From positions 183,070-247,069 of the forward strand of contig NZ_CALNVW010000025.1 of assembly GCF_940670765.1 (NCBI RefSeq): DNA of 64,000 bases. The letters run 5' to 3'. Shown in pieces: positions 31,371-39,942 of this stretch. The notes below the pieces were generated by a model. It did not search any database and was not told where the DNA came from. It worked only from the letters and a program-made list of their open reading frames with translations. The stretch is from Streptomyces sp. A 4/2. Its GTDB lineage: Bacteria > Actinomycetota > Actinomycetes > Streptomycetales > Streptomycetaceae. Positions within the stretch are counted from its first letter, which is position 1; every line of letters begins with the position of its first letter. A program made the translations under genes and the position numbers.

Positions 31371-32377
31371 GCGCGTGCCTTCCCTGGTGCTCCGTGGCGT
31401 GCGTGGTCCTTCGCGGCGTACGCGGTCGCCGCCTCCCTGACCCAGGCGCCCTCTTCGTGGGCCCGGCGCCGCTGGGTGATCCGCTGTTCGTTGCAGGGCC
31501 CGTTGCCCTTGAGGATTTCCTTGAACTCGGTCCAGTCGATGGCGCCGAAGTCATGCTGCCCACGTTCCGCGTTCCACCGCAGATCCGGGTCGGGGAGCGT
31601 CAGCCCCAGCGTCTCGGCCTGTGGGACGCATATGTCCACGAATCGCTGGCGCAGCTCGTCGTTGGAGTGCCGCTTGATCTTCCAGGCCATGGACTGGGCG
31701 GAATGCGCCGACTGGTCGTCGGGCGGACCGAACATCATCAGCGACGGCCACCACCAGCGGTCGACGGCGTCCTGTGCCATCGCGTGCTGCTCCGGTGTGC
31801 CACGGCTGAGGGTGAGCAGCAGCTCGAAGCCCTGGCGCTGATGGAAGGACTCCTCCTTGCAGACACGGACCATGGCGCGGGCGTAAGGGCCGTAGGAGCA
31901 GCGGCAGAGCGGCACCTGGTTGGTGATGGCGGCGCCGTCCACCAGCCATCCGACAGCGCCGACGTCCGCCCAGGTCAGCGTGGGGTAGTTGAAGATCGAT
32001 GAGTACTTCTGGCGGCCCGAGTGGAGCTTGTCGAGCAACTCCTCACGGCCCGTGCCCAGGGTCTCGGCCGCGCTGTAGAGGTAGAGGCCGTGTCCCGCTT
32101 CGTCCTGGACCTTCGCCATCAGGATCGCTTTGCGGCGCAGAGAGGGTGCGCGGGTGATCCAGTTCGCCTCGGGCTGCATCCCGATGATTTCCGAGTGTGC
32201 GTGCTGCGCCATCTGGCGGACGAGTGAGGCGCGGTAGGCGTCCGGCATCCAGTCGCGCGGCTCAATCCGCTCGTCCGACGCCACCGCGGCGTCGAATGCG
32301 GCCTGAGACGCCGTTGCTTCCCTTGGGGCCGCCGGGGTCTGTGGTGCCCCGTCCGTCCCGTACGCCACTGTCGCCAT
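31367..32377 (-). CDS. paaA: Phenylacetyl-CoA epoxidase catalytic subunit PaaA
   Basis: This diiron oxygenase subunit (336 residues) inserts oxygen into the phenyl ring of phenylacetyl-CoA to give the 1,2-epoxide. It is a ferritin-like four-helix bundle. Likely iron ligands lie in VQDEAGHGLYLY and CKEESFHQRQGF, both with the E-x-x-H spacing. It is the first gene of the operon. A TetR-type palindrome lies 13-30 bp upstream of the ATG, which is close enough to block transcription. The divergent side carries the DUF5819 gene. Confidence 0.96.
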   Translation of the reverse strand: MATVAYGTDGAPQTPAAPREATASQAAFDAAVASDERIEPRDWMPDAYRASLVRQMAQHAHSEIIGMQPEANWITRAPSLRRKAILMAKVQDEAGHGLYLYSAAETLGTGREELLDKLHSGRQKYSSIFNYPTLTWADVGAVGWLVDGAAITNQVPLCRCSYGPYARAMVRVCKEESFHQRQGFELLLTLSRGTPEQHAMAQDAVDRWWWPSLMMFGPPDDQSAHSAQSMAWKIKRHSNDELRQRFVDICVPQAETLGLTLPDPDLRWNAERGQHDFGAIDWTEFKEILKGNGPCNEQRITQRRRAHEEGAWVREAATAYAAKDHARHGAPGKARA

Positions 32378-32389
32378 CGCGAGCCCCCT

Positions 32390-32407
32390 ACCGACCGATC
32401 GTTCGGT
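32390..32407 (-). promoter_or_regulatory. PaaR-type operator, copy 1 (in front of paaA)
   Basis: Read on the minus strand, the site is ACCGAACGATCGGTCGGT, an 18-bp near-palindrome with one mismatched pair and core ACCGAACGATCGGT. The same sequence, 17 of 18 identical, occurs between paaN and paaH. I recall ACCGNNCGNNCGGT as the PaaR consensus of Corynebacterium, which the core fits. The binding protein is inferred to be the TetR encoded at 38645. Confidence 0.85.
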
Positions 32408-32503
32408 TCATGGACTTCAATGGTGGGGCGAGGGCCCTTAGGGTGTCAACCCTGTGGATAACTGACCTGGGGACCGTCGGGCGTCAAAGAGGATCGGGGC
32501 GGG

Positions 32504-33268
32504 ATGGATTCGTACGACAGTGGGGTGCCCGAAGCGAATGGGCCACGTGCGTCCCATCAGCCATGTGAGCCGGTGTCGAGACCTGAGCCGGTGTCGTCAC
32601 GTGAGCCGGTGCAGCGGCCCGAGGCGCGTGGCATCGTCGCGCTCTCCTTCCCGTACCAGGTGGCAGCAGCCATCGCGCTCGGGATGATCGGCGTGCTGAC
32701 CGCCGTCCACCTCGCCATGGTGTTCCTGCACGTGGCGCCCTCGAACACGGTGAGCAAGCAGTACGGCAAAGCGGTGGACGACTGGATCTATCCCGAGTTC
32801 GAGCAGAACTGGAAGCTCTTCGCGCCCAACCCGCTCCAGCAGAACATCGCGGTCCAGGCACGTGCCGAGATCCGTACGAAGGACGGCGGTGTCAGTACCA
32901 CCGGCTGGACCGACCTCTCGGCCGAGGACGGGGCCGCGCTGCACGGAAACATCCTTCCGAGCCATGTCGATCAGAACGAACTGCGGCGCGCCTGGGACTT
33001 CTACACGAACGCGCACCCCAACGACAATCAGGCGGGCGGCCTGCGGGCGGACCTCTCGGAGCGTTACATCCGCCGCATCGTGGTGATGCGACTGGGCGAC
33101 GGACCGAAGAAGGCGGGTTCCACGGTGGAGCGGATACAGGTCCGGTCGGCCACTGCCTCGCTCAAGGCTCCCCCGTGGAGTCACGAGAAGATCGACACAG
33201 GCACCTCCTACCGGGTTCTGCCCTGGTGGACGGTCGTCCCAGCGGACCGTACGGAGGCCGACCGGTGA
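32504..33268 (+). CDS. DUF5819 family membrane protein
   Basis: This protein (254 residues) has an Arg/Glu/Pro-rich N-terminus followed by one membrane segment (AAAIALGMIGVLTAVHLAMVFLHV) and an extracytoplasmic domain. The stretch IYPEFEQNWKLFAPNPLQQN is typical of DUF5819. The family travels with HTTM (vitamin K gamma-carboxylase-like) proteins, as here. Its stop overlaps the GTG of the HTTM gene. I place the start at ATG 32504 with GGGGCGGG just upstream. The function is unknown. Confidence 0.88.
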   Translation: MDSYDSGVPEANGPRASHQPCEPVSRPEPVSSREPVQRPEARGIVALSFPYQVAAAIALGMIGVLTAVHLAMVFLHVAPSNTVSKQYGKAVDDWIYPEFEQNWKLFAPNPLQQNIAVQARAEIRTKDGGVSTTGWTDLSAEDGAALHGNILPSHVDQNELRRAWDFYTNAHPNDNQAGGLRADLSERYIRRIVVMRLGDGPKKAGSTVERIQVRSATASLKAPPWSHEKIDTGTSYRVLPWWTVVPADRTEADR

Positions 33269-34509
33269 GCTCAGCAGTCAGCAACAAGATCGCGGGCGGT
33301 ATCCAGCGCATCACCTCCGCCTCGCTCGGCCGCTATCAGACCGCCGTGGTCCGGATCGGTTTCTCCGGCACCTGGCTGCTCTTTCTCCTGCGGGAGCTGC
33401 CGCACCGCCGCGAGTTGTACGGGCCGCACGCCCCGTGGGACTGGGGCATGGCGAAGCAGTTGATCGACGGGAACCACGCCTTCACGCTGCTCATGTGGTC
33501 GGACTCCACCCTGTGGTTCGAGCTGGTGTACGCCGTGGCCGTCCTCTCCAGCCTGCTGCTGCTCCTGGGCTGGCACACCCGGGTCGCTTCCGTACTGTTC
33601 ATGATCGGCGTGCTGTCGCTGCAGAACCGGTCGATCTTCGTGGGCGACGGCGGTGACAACGTCATCCACATCATGGCGACGTATCTGGTGCTGACGCGCT
33701 GCTCACAGGTCTGGTCGCTCGACGCGCGCCGTGCCGCGCGTGCCGCGCGTGCCGCAGGGAAGGCTGCCGACGGCGCCGACTCCGACCGCACCCTGCCGGG
33801 AGCCCCGGACCGGGTGGGACCGCTGCTGTGGGTCGTGCTCGGTGCCGCGCTCGCCGCCGCCACGCTTCTCGGCAAGCTGAGCGGCGGGTGGCAACTGATC
33901 TTCTGGGGAATGTGGCTGGTCCAGGGGGTGTGGTGGGCGGTGTGCCGGTATGCCCCCGGTGAGCCCCGGACCTTCCTCGATGTCGTTGCCAATCTTGCCC
34001 ACAATGCCACCCTTGTCGTGATCATGGCCGAGGTCTGTCTGATCTACTCCACCGCCGGCTGGTACAAGATCCAGGGCTCTCGCTGGCAGGACGGCACCGC
34101 CCTCTACTACCCGCTGAATCTGCACTACTTCGCGCCCTGGCCCGGTCTGTCCTCGCTGCTCGCGACCAGCGGCGTGATGGTGATGGTGCTGACGTACGGC
34201 ACGGTCATCGTGCAGGTGGCCTTCCCCTTCACACTCTTCAACCGGCGCGTCAAGAACCTCCTGCTGGTCGCGATGATGCTGGAGCACGCCGGTATCGCGG
34301 TGATGCTGGGGCTGCCGTTCTTCTCCATGGCGATGATCGCCGCGGACGCGGTCTTCCTGCCGACCGGTTTCCTGCTGTGGCTGGGCGGCCGGGCGGCGTT
34401 GCTGACCTCGCGTACGAGAGCGGGTGCGCGGGCGGGTGCCACCGTGGTCGGGCCGCGGCGTACGGCCGAAGGGGAGCAGGGCGATCAGCCCCGTACGCTC
34501 GTGGGGTGA
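33265..34509 (+). CDS. HTTM domain protein (vitamin K-dependent gamma-carboxylase-like membrane protein)
   Basis: This polytopic membrane protein (414 residues) belongs to the HTTM family, which includes the membrane part of gamma-glutamyl carboxylase. About nine or ten helices are visible. Characteristic pieces are RIGFSGTWLLFLLRELPHRRELYGPH, NRSIFVGDGGDNVI and YSTAGWYKIQGSRWQDGTALYYPL. It lacks the beta-barrel lumenal domain of the true carboxylase, so catalysis is not certain. The GTG at 33265 has GGAGG eight bases upstream and overlaps the DUF5819 stop. Its own stop overlaps the start of the RNA methylase gene. It probably acts together with the DUF5819 protein. Confidence 0.9.
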   Translation: MSSAVSNKIAGGIQRITSASLGRYQTAVVRIGFSGTWLLFLLRELPHRRELYGPHAPWDWGMAKQLIDGNHAFTLLMWSDSTLWFELVYAVAVLSSLLLLLGWHTRVASVLFMIGVLSLQNRSIFVGDGGDNVIHIMATYLVLTRCSQVWSLDARRAARAARAAGKAADGADSDRTLPGAPDRVGPLLWVVLGAALAAATLLGKLSGGWQLIFWGMWLVQGVWWAVCRYAPGEPRTFLDVVANLAHNATLVVIMAEVCLIYSTAGWYKIQGSRWQDGTALYYPLNLHYFAPWPGLSSLLATSGVMVMVLTYGTVIVQVAFPFTLFNRRVKNLLLVAMMLEHAGIAVMLGLPFFSMAMIAADAVFLPTGFLLWLGGRAALLTSRTRAGARAGATVVGPRRTAEGEQGDQPRTLVG

Positions 34510-35198
34510 CCAGCGAGATCTCCCCCGAAGAACCGGTTCCGTACGAGGAGCCGGTGCGGCCCCAAGAGCCCGCGCAGTACGACGAGGGCTTCACGGCCGA
34601 GGTCGGCGTCGGGCCGCATCCACTGCCCTGGCCGGAGGGCGAGTGGTACGACCCGGAGCTGCTGGCGGGTGGGGACCGGCGCAATGTGGTCGACGCCTAC
34701 CGGTACTGGACGCGTGAGGCGATCGTCGCGGACCTGGACACCCGGCGCCACGATTTCCATGTGGCGGTCGAGAACTGGGGTCACGATTTCAATATCGGTT
34801 CAGTCGTCCGCACCGCCAACGCCTTCCTGGCGAAGGAGATCCACATCGTGGGGCGCCGACGCTGGAACCGGCGCGGTGCGATGGTGACCGACCGCTACCA
34901 GCATGTGCGGCACCACCCGGACACCGAATCGCTGACGGCGTGGGCATCCGCCGAGAACCTGCCGATCATCGGGATCGACAACCTTCCGGGAGCGGTGCCG
35001 CTGGAGCGGACCGAGCTGCCGCGGCGGTGTGTGCTGCTGTTCGGGCAGGAGGGACCGGGGCTGACGGAGGAGGCACGGAGGCACGTGTCGGTGGTCTGCT
35101 CGATCGCGCAGTTCGGCTCGACGAGGTCGATCAACGCGGGCGCAGCCGCAGCGATTGCCATGCACGCCTGGGTCCAGCGGTACGCCGAGATCGGCTGA
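34506..35198 (+). CDS. TrmH/SpoU family RNA 2'-O-methyltransferase
   Basis: This protein of 230 residues transfers a methyl group from S-adenosylmethionine to ribose in tRNA or rRNA. The SpoU motifs are present: motif 1 as NIGSVVRTANAFLAKEI, motif 2 as VLLFGQEGPGLTEEA and motif 3 as IAQFGSTRSINAGAAAAIAMHAW. The usual N in motif 3 (SLNV) is conserved as SIN. The start is GTG 34506 within the HTTM stop codon. The first 50 residues are acidic and Pro-rich. Its coupling to two membrane genes is curious but may only reflect operon packing. The RNA target is unknown. Confidence 0.9.
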   Translation: MTSEISPEEPVPYEEPVRPQEPAQYDEGFTAEVGVGPHPLPWPEGEWYDPELLAGGDRRNVVDAYRYWTREAIVADLDTRRHDFHVAVENWGHDFNIGSVVRTANAFLAKEIHIVGRRRWNRRGAMVTDRYQHVRHHPDTESLTAWASAENLPIIGIDNLPGAVPLERTELPRRCVLLFGQEGPGLTEEARRHVSVVCSIAQFGSTRSINAGAAAAIAMHAWVQRYAEIG

Positions 35199-35243
35199 GC
35201 CGCTTGTCCCGGGCCGTGCCGAGCCGAGACAGGCCCGGGGCAC

Positions 35244-35273
35244 GGCTGCGGGCGTCTCCCACCGCCCGCAGCC
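35244..35273. terminator. 11-bp stem terminator between trmH-like gene and paaN
   Basis: GGCTGCGGGCG (35244-35254) and CGCCCGCAGCC (35263-35273) are perfect inverted repeats with an 8-base loop, lying between convergent genes and so usable in both directions. Confidence 0.8.
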
Positions 35274-35316
35274 AACCGCGCCCGCCTCCACCGCCTCCAC
35301 CGTCTGTCCGGAGGCG

Positions 35317-36990
35317 CTACGCCTGCCTGCGTACCTCCACTGTCCGGAACCTGTTCGCCACGAACGCCCCGTCGCACAGCGCCGCGTTCGCCGCCGGGTT
35401 GCCGCCCGAGCCGTGGAAGTCCGAGAACGCCGCGGTCTGATTGACGTAGACCCCGCCGGTCAGATTCAGCGACAGCTGGGCGCACTCCTCCAGGCAGACC
35501 TCCTCGACGGCGTGCTCCACCTCGGCCGAGGTGGTGTAGGCGCCGACGGTCATCGCTCCCTTGTCGCGGACCGTGCGGCGGAGCAGATCGAGGGCGGCCT
35601 CGGTGGAGTCGACGGCCACCGCGAACGAGACCGGGCCGAAGCACTCCGACAGATAGGCGGCATCGGCGTCCGCCCCGTCCCAGTACTTCCGGGCGCCGTC
35701 CAGCTTGACGATCGCGGGCGTACGCACCACCGCGTCCGGGAAGTCGGGGTTGACGATCTCCTGTGATGCCAAGGCCACTTCGCCCAGTCCGGCCGCCGCG
35801 TCCAGGCGCGCCTTCACATCCGGATTGACCAGTGCGCCCAGCAGCGCGTTGGCACGGGCGTCGTCGCCGAGGAGTCCGGCCACTGCTGCCGCGAGATCGC
35901 TGACGACCTCGTCGTACGTCTTGTGCCCGGCGTCCGTGGCGATGCCGTCCGCCGGGATCAGCAGGTTCTGCGGGGTGGTGCACATCTGGCCGCTGTAGAG
36001 GGAGAGCGAGAAGGCCAGGTTGGAGAGCATGCCCTTGTAGTTGTCGGTGGAGTCGACGACGACCGTGTTGACCCCGGCCTTCTCCGTGTAGACCTGTGCC
36101 TGGCGGGCGTTGGCCTCCAGCCAGTCGCCGAAGGCGGTCGATCCGGTGTAGTCGATGATCCTGATCTCCGGCCGTACGGCAAGGGACTTGGCGATTCCCT
36201 CCCCCGGCCGTTCGGCGGCCAGGGCGACCAGATTCGGGTCGAAGCCGGCCTCGGAGAGGACCTCGCGGGCCACCTGGACCGTGAGCGCGAGCGGCAGGAC
36301 CGCACGCGGGTGCGGTTTGACGAGGACCGGGTTTCCGGTCGCCAGGGAGGCGAACAGGCCGGGGTAGCCGTTCCAGGTGGGGAAGGTGTTGCAGCCGATC
36401 AGCAGTGAGATGCCGCGACCGACCGCGGTGAAGGTCTTCCGCAGCTCCAGCGGATCGCGCTTCCCCTGCGGCTTGGACCAGTCGGCGGCCGACGGTGTCC
36501 TGACCTGCTCGGCAAAGGCATAGGCCACGGCCTCCAGGCCGCGGTCCTGGGCATGCGGGCCACCGGCCTGGAACGCCATCATGAAGGCCTGGCCGCTGGT
36601 GTGCATCACCGCTTGCGCGAACTCGGGCGTGCGGGCGCTGATCCGCGCCAGGATCTCCAGACAGACCATGGCTCTGGCCTCGGGTCCTGCCGCGCGCCAG
36701 GAGCCTGTCGCGGCGCTCATCGCGGGCAGCAGGACGTCCAGGTCCGGGTGCGGATAGCTGATGTCCAACTCGATTCCGTACGGCGAGACTTCGCCGCCGG
36801 TCCAGTCGTCGGTGCCCGGCTGGCCCAGGTCGAGGCGCTTGCCGAGCAACGCGTCGAATGCGGCCTTGCCGTCACCGGCATAGGCCTTGGGGTGCTCGGG
36901 GTGCGGGGACCAGTACGCACGCGTACGGATCGCGTCGAGGGCCTGGTCGAGCGTGGGCCGGTGGGTCTGGGACAGCTCGGTCAGCTGCAT
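35317..36990 (-). CDS. paaN: Phenylacetate degradation aldehyde dehydrogenase PaaN
   Basis: This NAD(P)-linked dehydrogenase (557 residues) belongs to the PaaN group of the aldehyde dehydrogenase superfamily. It carries the NAD-binding part (GNPVLVKPHPRAVLPLALTV), the Glu region VYTEKAGVNTVVVDS, and the catalytic Cys in LYSGQMCTTPQNLL. It lacks the C-terminal hydratase domain of E. coli PaaZ, so the oxepin-CoA ring cleavage step would need a separate hydratase. It is divergent from paaH. The intergenic region holds operator copy 2. The ATG at 36990 is preceded by GAGGAGTTGTTCC-like sequence. Confidence 0.93.
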   Translation of the reverse strand: MQLTELSQTHRPTLDQALDAIRTRAYWSPHPEHPKAYAGDGKAAFDALLGKRLDLGQPGTDDWTGGEVSPYGIELDISYPHPDLDVLLPAMSAATGSWRAAGPEARAMVCLEILARISARTPEFAQAVMHTSGQAFMMAFQAGGPHAQDRGLEAVAYAFAEQVRTPSAADWSKPQGKRDPLELRKTFTAVGRGISLLIGCNTFPTWNGYPGLFASLATGNPVLVKPHPRAVLPLALTVQVAREVLSEAGFDPNLVALAAERPGEGIAKSLAVRPEIRIIDYTGSTAFGDWLEANARQAQVYTEKAGVNTVVVDSTDNYKGMLSNLAFSLSLYSGQMCTTPQNLLIPADGIATDAGHKTYDEVVSDLAAAVAGLLGDDARANALLGALVNPDVKARLDAAAGLGEVALASQEIVNPDFPDAVVRTPAIVKLDGARKYWDGADADAAYLSECFGPVSFAVAVDSTEAALDLLRRTVRDKGAMTVGAYTTSAEVEHAVEEVCLEECAQLSLNLTGGVYVNQTAAFSDFHGSGGNPAANAALCDGAFVANRFRTVEVRRQA

Positions 36991-37043
36991 CTCGGAACAA
37001 CTCCTCGTCGAGCTGCGCAGGACAGGTGGTCAAAGTTAGAGTA

Positions 37044-37061
37044 ACCGAACGATCGGTCGGG
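37044..37061. promoter_or_regulatory. PaaR-type operator, copy 2 (between paaN and paaH)
   Basis: ACCGAACGATCGGTCGGG matches copy 1 at 17 of 18 positions. It lies 54 bp from the paaN start and 52 bp from the paaH start, so one dimer or a pair could control both directions. Confidence 0.85.
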
Positions 37062-37112
37062 ACAAGGGGGTCCGGGCAGACTGTGGACAACTCAGTACGG
37101 GAAGATCGCCCC

Positions 37113-38645
37113 ATGACCGCCACCGCACACACGGCCGCCCTGTCGCAGAGCCGCACCGTCGCAGTCGTCGGCACCGGCACGATGGGTCAGGGCATCGCGC
37201 AGGTCGCCCTGGTCGCAGGGCATCCTGTGCGTCTCTACGACGCCGTTCCGGGCCGCGCGGAGCAGGCCGCCGAAGCCATCGCCGCGCGGCTGGACCGGCT
37301 GGTCGAGAAGGGGCGCATGGGCGAGGCGCAGCGCGAAGCGGCCGGCGCCCGGCTGCGCCCGGTGGCGGAGCTTGCCGACCTCGCCGACGCCGCGCTGGTC
37401 GTCGAGGCGATCCTTGAACAACTTCCCGTCAAACAGGAGCTCTTCGCAGCTCTGGAAGAGTTCGTGGCCGACGACTGTCTGCTCGCGACCAACACCTCTT
37501 CCCTCTCGGTCACCGCCGTCGCGGGCCCCCTGAAGCACCCCGGCCGCTTCGTGGGGATGCATTTCTTCAACCCGGCGCCGCTGCTCCCGCTCGTGGAGAT
37601 CGTCAGCGGTTTCGCGACCGACGAATCGAGCGCCACGCGCGCGTGGGCGACAGCCGCCGCCTGGGGCAAGACCCCGGTGCGCTGCGCCGACACCCCTGGT
37701 TTCGTCGTCAACCGCCTGGCCCGCCCCTTCTACGCCGAGGCCTTCGCCGTGCACGAGGAGCGGGGCGCCGACCCGGCCACCATCGACGCGGTCCTCAGGG
37801 AGTCCGGAGGTTTCCGGATGGGCCCCTTCGAGCTGACCGATTTGATCGGCCAGGACGTCAACGAGGCGGTCACCCGCTCGGTCTGGGAGTCGTTCTTCCA
37901 GGACCCCAAGTTCCGGCCGTCGCTGGCGCAGCGCCGCCTGGTCGAGTCCGGCAGGCACGGGCGCAAGAGCGGCCGGGGCTGGTACGCGTACGGGGAGGGC
38001 GCCGTACGTCCCGAGCCGCACACCGCCCCGGCCACCGAGCCCCCGGCCGGTATCACCGTGGAGGGCGACCTCGGACCGGCCGGGGAGCTGGTCGCGATGT
38101 TCCGCGAGGCCGGAATCGCTGTGCGTGAGGAGGACGAGGACGGCGGGAGCCGGATTCTGCTGCCCAGCGGCGGTCAGCTGGTGCTGGCCGACGGCCAGAC
38201 GTCCGCCGAGTTCCGCGATGTCGTCTACTTCGACCTGGCACTGGACTACCGGGCGGCGACGAGGGTCGCGCTGTCCGCGTCCGAGGTCACCGGATGGGAG
38301 ACCCTGAGGCAGTCGATCGGCCTTTTCCAGCGCCTCGGTAAGAAGGTCAGCGTCATCGGTGACGTCCCGGGCATGATCGTCGCCCGCACCGTGGCGATGA
38401 TGGTGGATCTGGCCGCCGACGCCCTGGCCAAGGGGGTCGCGTCCGCGCAGGACATCGACACGGCGATGCGACTGGGGGTCAACTACCCGCTGGGTCCGGT
38501 CGAGTGGGGCCGCAAGCTCGGCCGCGCCTGGGCGCACGAGCTGCTGGACGAGCTCCACGCGCGCGTGCCGAGCGGGCGCTATGCGCCGTCGCTGGCTCTG
38601 TACCGGCAGTCGTACGTCCATCAGGAGAAGGGCGGGACAGCCTGA
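37113..38645 (+). CDS. paaH: 3-hydroxyacyl-CoA dehydrogenase PaaH
   Basis: This NAD-dependent enzyme (510 residues) oxidises 3-hydroxyadipyl-CoA in the phenylacetate pathway. The Rossmann fold has VAVVGTGTMGQGIAQVALVAGHPV. The first 3HCDH C-terminal domain begins at VNRLARPFYAEAF and the second at ARTVAMMVDLAADAL. The catalytic His is in GMHFFNPAPLLPLVE. I start at ATG 37113 with GGGAAGA upstream. Its stop overlaps the start of the TetR regulator gene (TGATG), so enzyme and regulator are coupled. The family also includes 3-hydroxybutyryl-CoA dehydrogenases, so context decides the name. Confidence 0.93.
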   Translation: MTATAHTAALSQSRTVAVVGTGTMGQGIAQVALVAGHPVRLYDAVPGRAEQAAEAIAARLDRLVEKGRMGEAQREAAGARLRPVAELADLADAALVVEAILEQLPVKQELFAALEEFVADDCLLATNTSSLSVTAVAGPLKHPGRFVGMHFFNPAPLLPLVEIVSGFATDESSATRAWATAAAWGKTPVRCADTPGFVVNRLARPFYAEAFAVHEERGADPATIDAVLRESGGFRMGPFELTDLIGQDVNEAVTRSVWESFFQDPKFRPSLAQRRLVESGRHGRKSGRGWYAYGEGAVRPEPHTAPATEPPAGITVEGDLGPAGELVAMFREAGIAVREEDEDGGSRILLPSGGQLVLADGQTSAEFRDVVYFDLALDYRAATRVALSASEVTGWETLRQSIGLFQRLGKKVSVIGDVPGMIVARTVAMMVDLAADALAKGVASAQDIDTAMRLGVNYPLGPVEWGRKLGRAWAHELLDELHARVPSGRYAPSLALYRQSYVHQEKGGTA

Positions 38646-39244
38646 TGAGCACACCCAAGCGGGACACCTACACACCGGAGACCCTGCTGACGGTCGCGGT
38701 GCGCGTCTTCAACGAGCGCGGCTACGACGGCACGTCCATGGAGCATCTCTCCAGGGCCGCGGGGATCTCCAAGTCCTCGATCTACCACCATGTGGCCGGT
38801 AAGGAGGAGCTGTTGCGGCGGGCGGTCAGCCGCGCGATAGACGGGCTCTTCGGCGTACTGGAGGAGCCGGGGGCGGCGCGGGGGCGCGCGATCCAGCGGG
38901 TGGAGTACGTCACGCGCCGTACCGTCGAGGTGCTCACGGCCGAACTGCCTTACGTGACGCTGCTGCTCCGGGTGCGCGGCAACACGAAGACCGAGCGCTG
39001 GGCGATGGAGCGGCGCCGTGAATTCGACCAGCGGGTCGCCGATCTGCTCAAGGCGGCGGTGTCCGAGGGCGATCTCCGTTCCGACGTGGACATCAGGCTC
39101 GCGACCCGGCTGCTCTTCGGGATGATCAATTCGCTGGTCGAGTGGTACCGCCCGGCGCAGGGGACAGGTCCCGACGCGGAGCAGCTGGCCGAGGCGGTCG
39201 TACAGCTCGCGTTCGAAGGTCTGCGGGTGGGGCCGGCCCGCTGA
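38645..39244 (+). CDS. paaR: TetR family transcriptional regulator (PaaR-like)
   Basis: This protein of 199 residues has the TetR helix-turn-helix at residues 10-56 (ETLLTVAVRVFNERGYDGTS, then SRAAGISKSSIYHHVAGKEE) and a helical ligand domain. Its ATG overlaps the paaH stop, so it is expressed with the pathway and probably represses itself. The TetR-type palindromes in front of paaA, between paaN and paaH, and in front of the bkd genes are its likely targets. By analogy with known PaaR proteins, the inducer would be phenylacetyl-CoA. The symbol is inferred from context. Confidence 0.85.
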   Translation: MSTPKRDTYTPETLLTVAVRVFNERGYDGTSMEHLSRAAGISKSSIYHHVAGKEELLRRAVSRAIDGLFGVLEEPGAARGRAIQRVEYVTRRTVEVLTAELPYVTLLLRVRGNTKTERWAMERRREFDQRVADLLKAAVSEGDLRSDVDIRLATRLLFGMINSLVEWYRPAQGTGPDAEQLAEAVVQLAFEGLRVGPAR

Positions 39245-39292
39245 CGCCCGATCGGCCGGATCCGTCGGCGAGGTGACCGGCAGTGTGAGGTG

Positions 39293-39862
39293 TCAGGGCC
39301 TGGGCAGTGGGGGCGGCCCGCCCGCAGGACCGGGCGGGCCGGAGGTGTCCGTGGGTTTCGCCGGATCGAGATCGGTCTCCTCGAACACCAGCAGCGTCCG
39401 TGTCGACAGCACCTCGGGGATCGCCTGGATCCTGGTCAGGACCAGCTCGCGCAGCGCTCTGTTGTTCGCGCTGTGCACGAGCAGGAGTACGTCGAAATCG
39501 CCGCTGACCAGCGCGATGTGGGCGGTGCCCGGCAGCTCCGTGAGCTGCTTGCGGACCGTGCGCCAGGAGTTCTGGACGATTTTGAGCGTGATGTACGCGG
39601 AGGAGCCCTGGCCCGCGCGTTCGTGATCGACCCTGGCGCTGAACCCGCGGATCACGCCGTCGTCGATGAGCCGGTTGATACGGGCGTACGCGTTGGCGCG
39701 AGAGACATGGACGCGATCGGCCACGGACCGTATCGAGGCGCGGCCGTCCTTCTGCAGGAACTGCAGGATGTCCCGGTCGATGGCGTCGATCGGGCGGGCC
39801 GGAGGGCGGTCGCCCTCGTCGGCCATTTGTTCAGCTGGCACCTGCCCCCACCTTTCCGTCAT
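39293..39862 (-). CDS. bkdR: Lrp/AsnC family transcriptional regulator (BkdR)
   Basis: This regulator (189 residues) has the Lrp helix-turn-helix (IDAIDRDILQFLQKDGRASIRSVADRVHVSRANAYARINRL) and the C-terminal RAM domain for amino-acid sensing (AHIALVSGDFDVLLLV). It is divergent from the 2-oxoacid dehydrogenase genes, the arrangement known for bkdR in Streptomyces and Pseudomonas. I start at ATG 39862 (MTERWGQVPAEQMADEGD), which has a GGAG-type site; ATG 39826 is equally possible. The C-terminus is very Pro/Gly-rich. It probably responds to branched-chain amino or keto acids. Confidence 0.9.
   Translation of the reverse strand: MTERWGQVPAEQMADEGDRPPARPIDAIDRDILQFLQKDGRASIRSVADRVHVSRANAYARINRLIDDGVIRGFSARVDHERAGQGSSAYITLKIVQNSWRTVRKQLTELPGTAHIALVSGDFDVLLLVHSANNRALRELVLTRIQAIPEVLSTRTLLVFEETDLDPAKPTDTSGPPGPAGGPPPLPRP
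39314..39341 (-). terminator. 11-bp stem hairpin in the 3' end of bkdR
   Basis: CGGCCCGCCCG (39314-39324) and CGGGCGGGCCG (39331-39341) pair perfectly around a 6-base loop. It lies inside the last codons of bkdR, which may explain the odd Pro/Gly-rich tail, and could stop transcription from either side. Confidence 0.5.
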
Positions 39863-39942
39863 GGACGACCTGCTCCTATCCCAGGCTGTGGAGAACCGTT
39901 TGTCCACAGGCTGAAGGGGTCAGTAGCCAAAATGCGCTTTCG

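Noticed and set aside
32597..33184. Minus-strand frame opposite the DUF5819 gene
   Set aside because: DUF5819 and HTTM are supported by motifs, membrane segments and start-stop coupling; the opposite frame has none of these.
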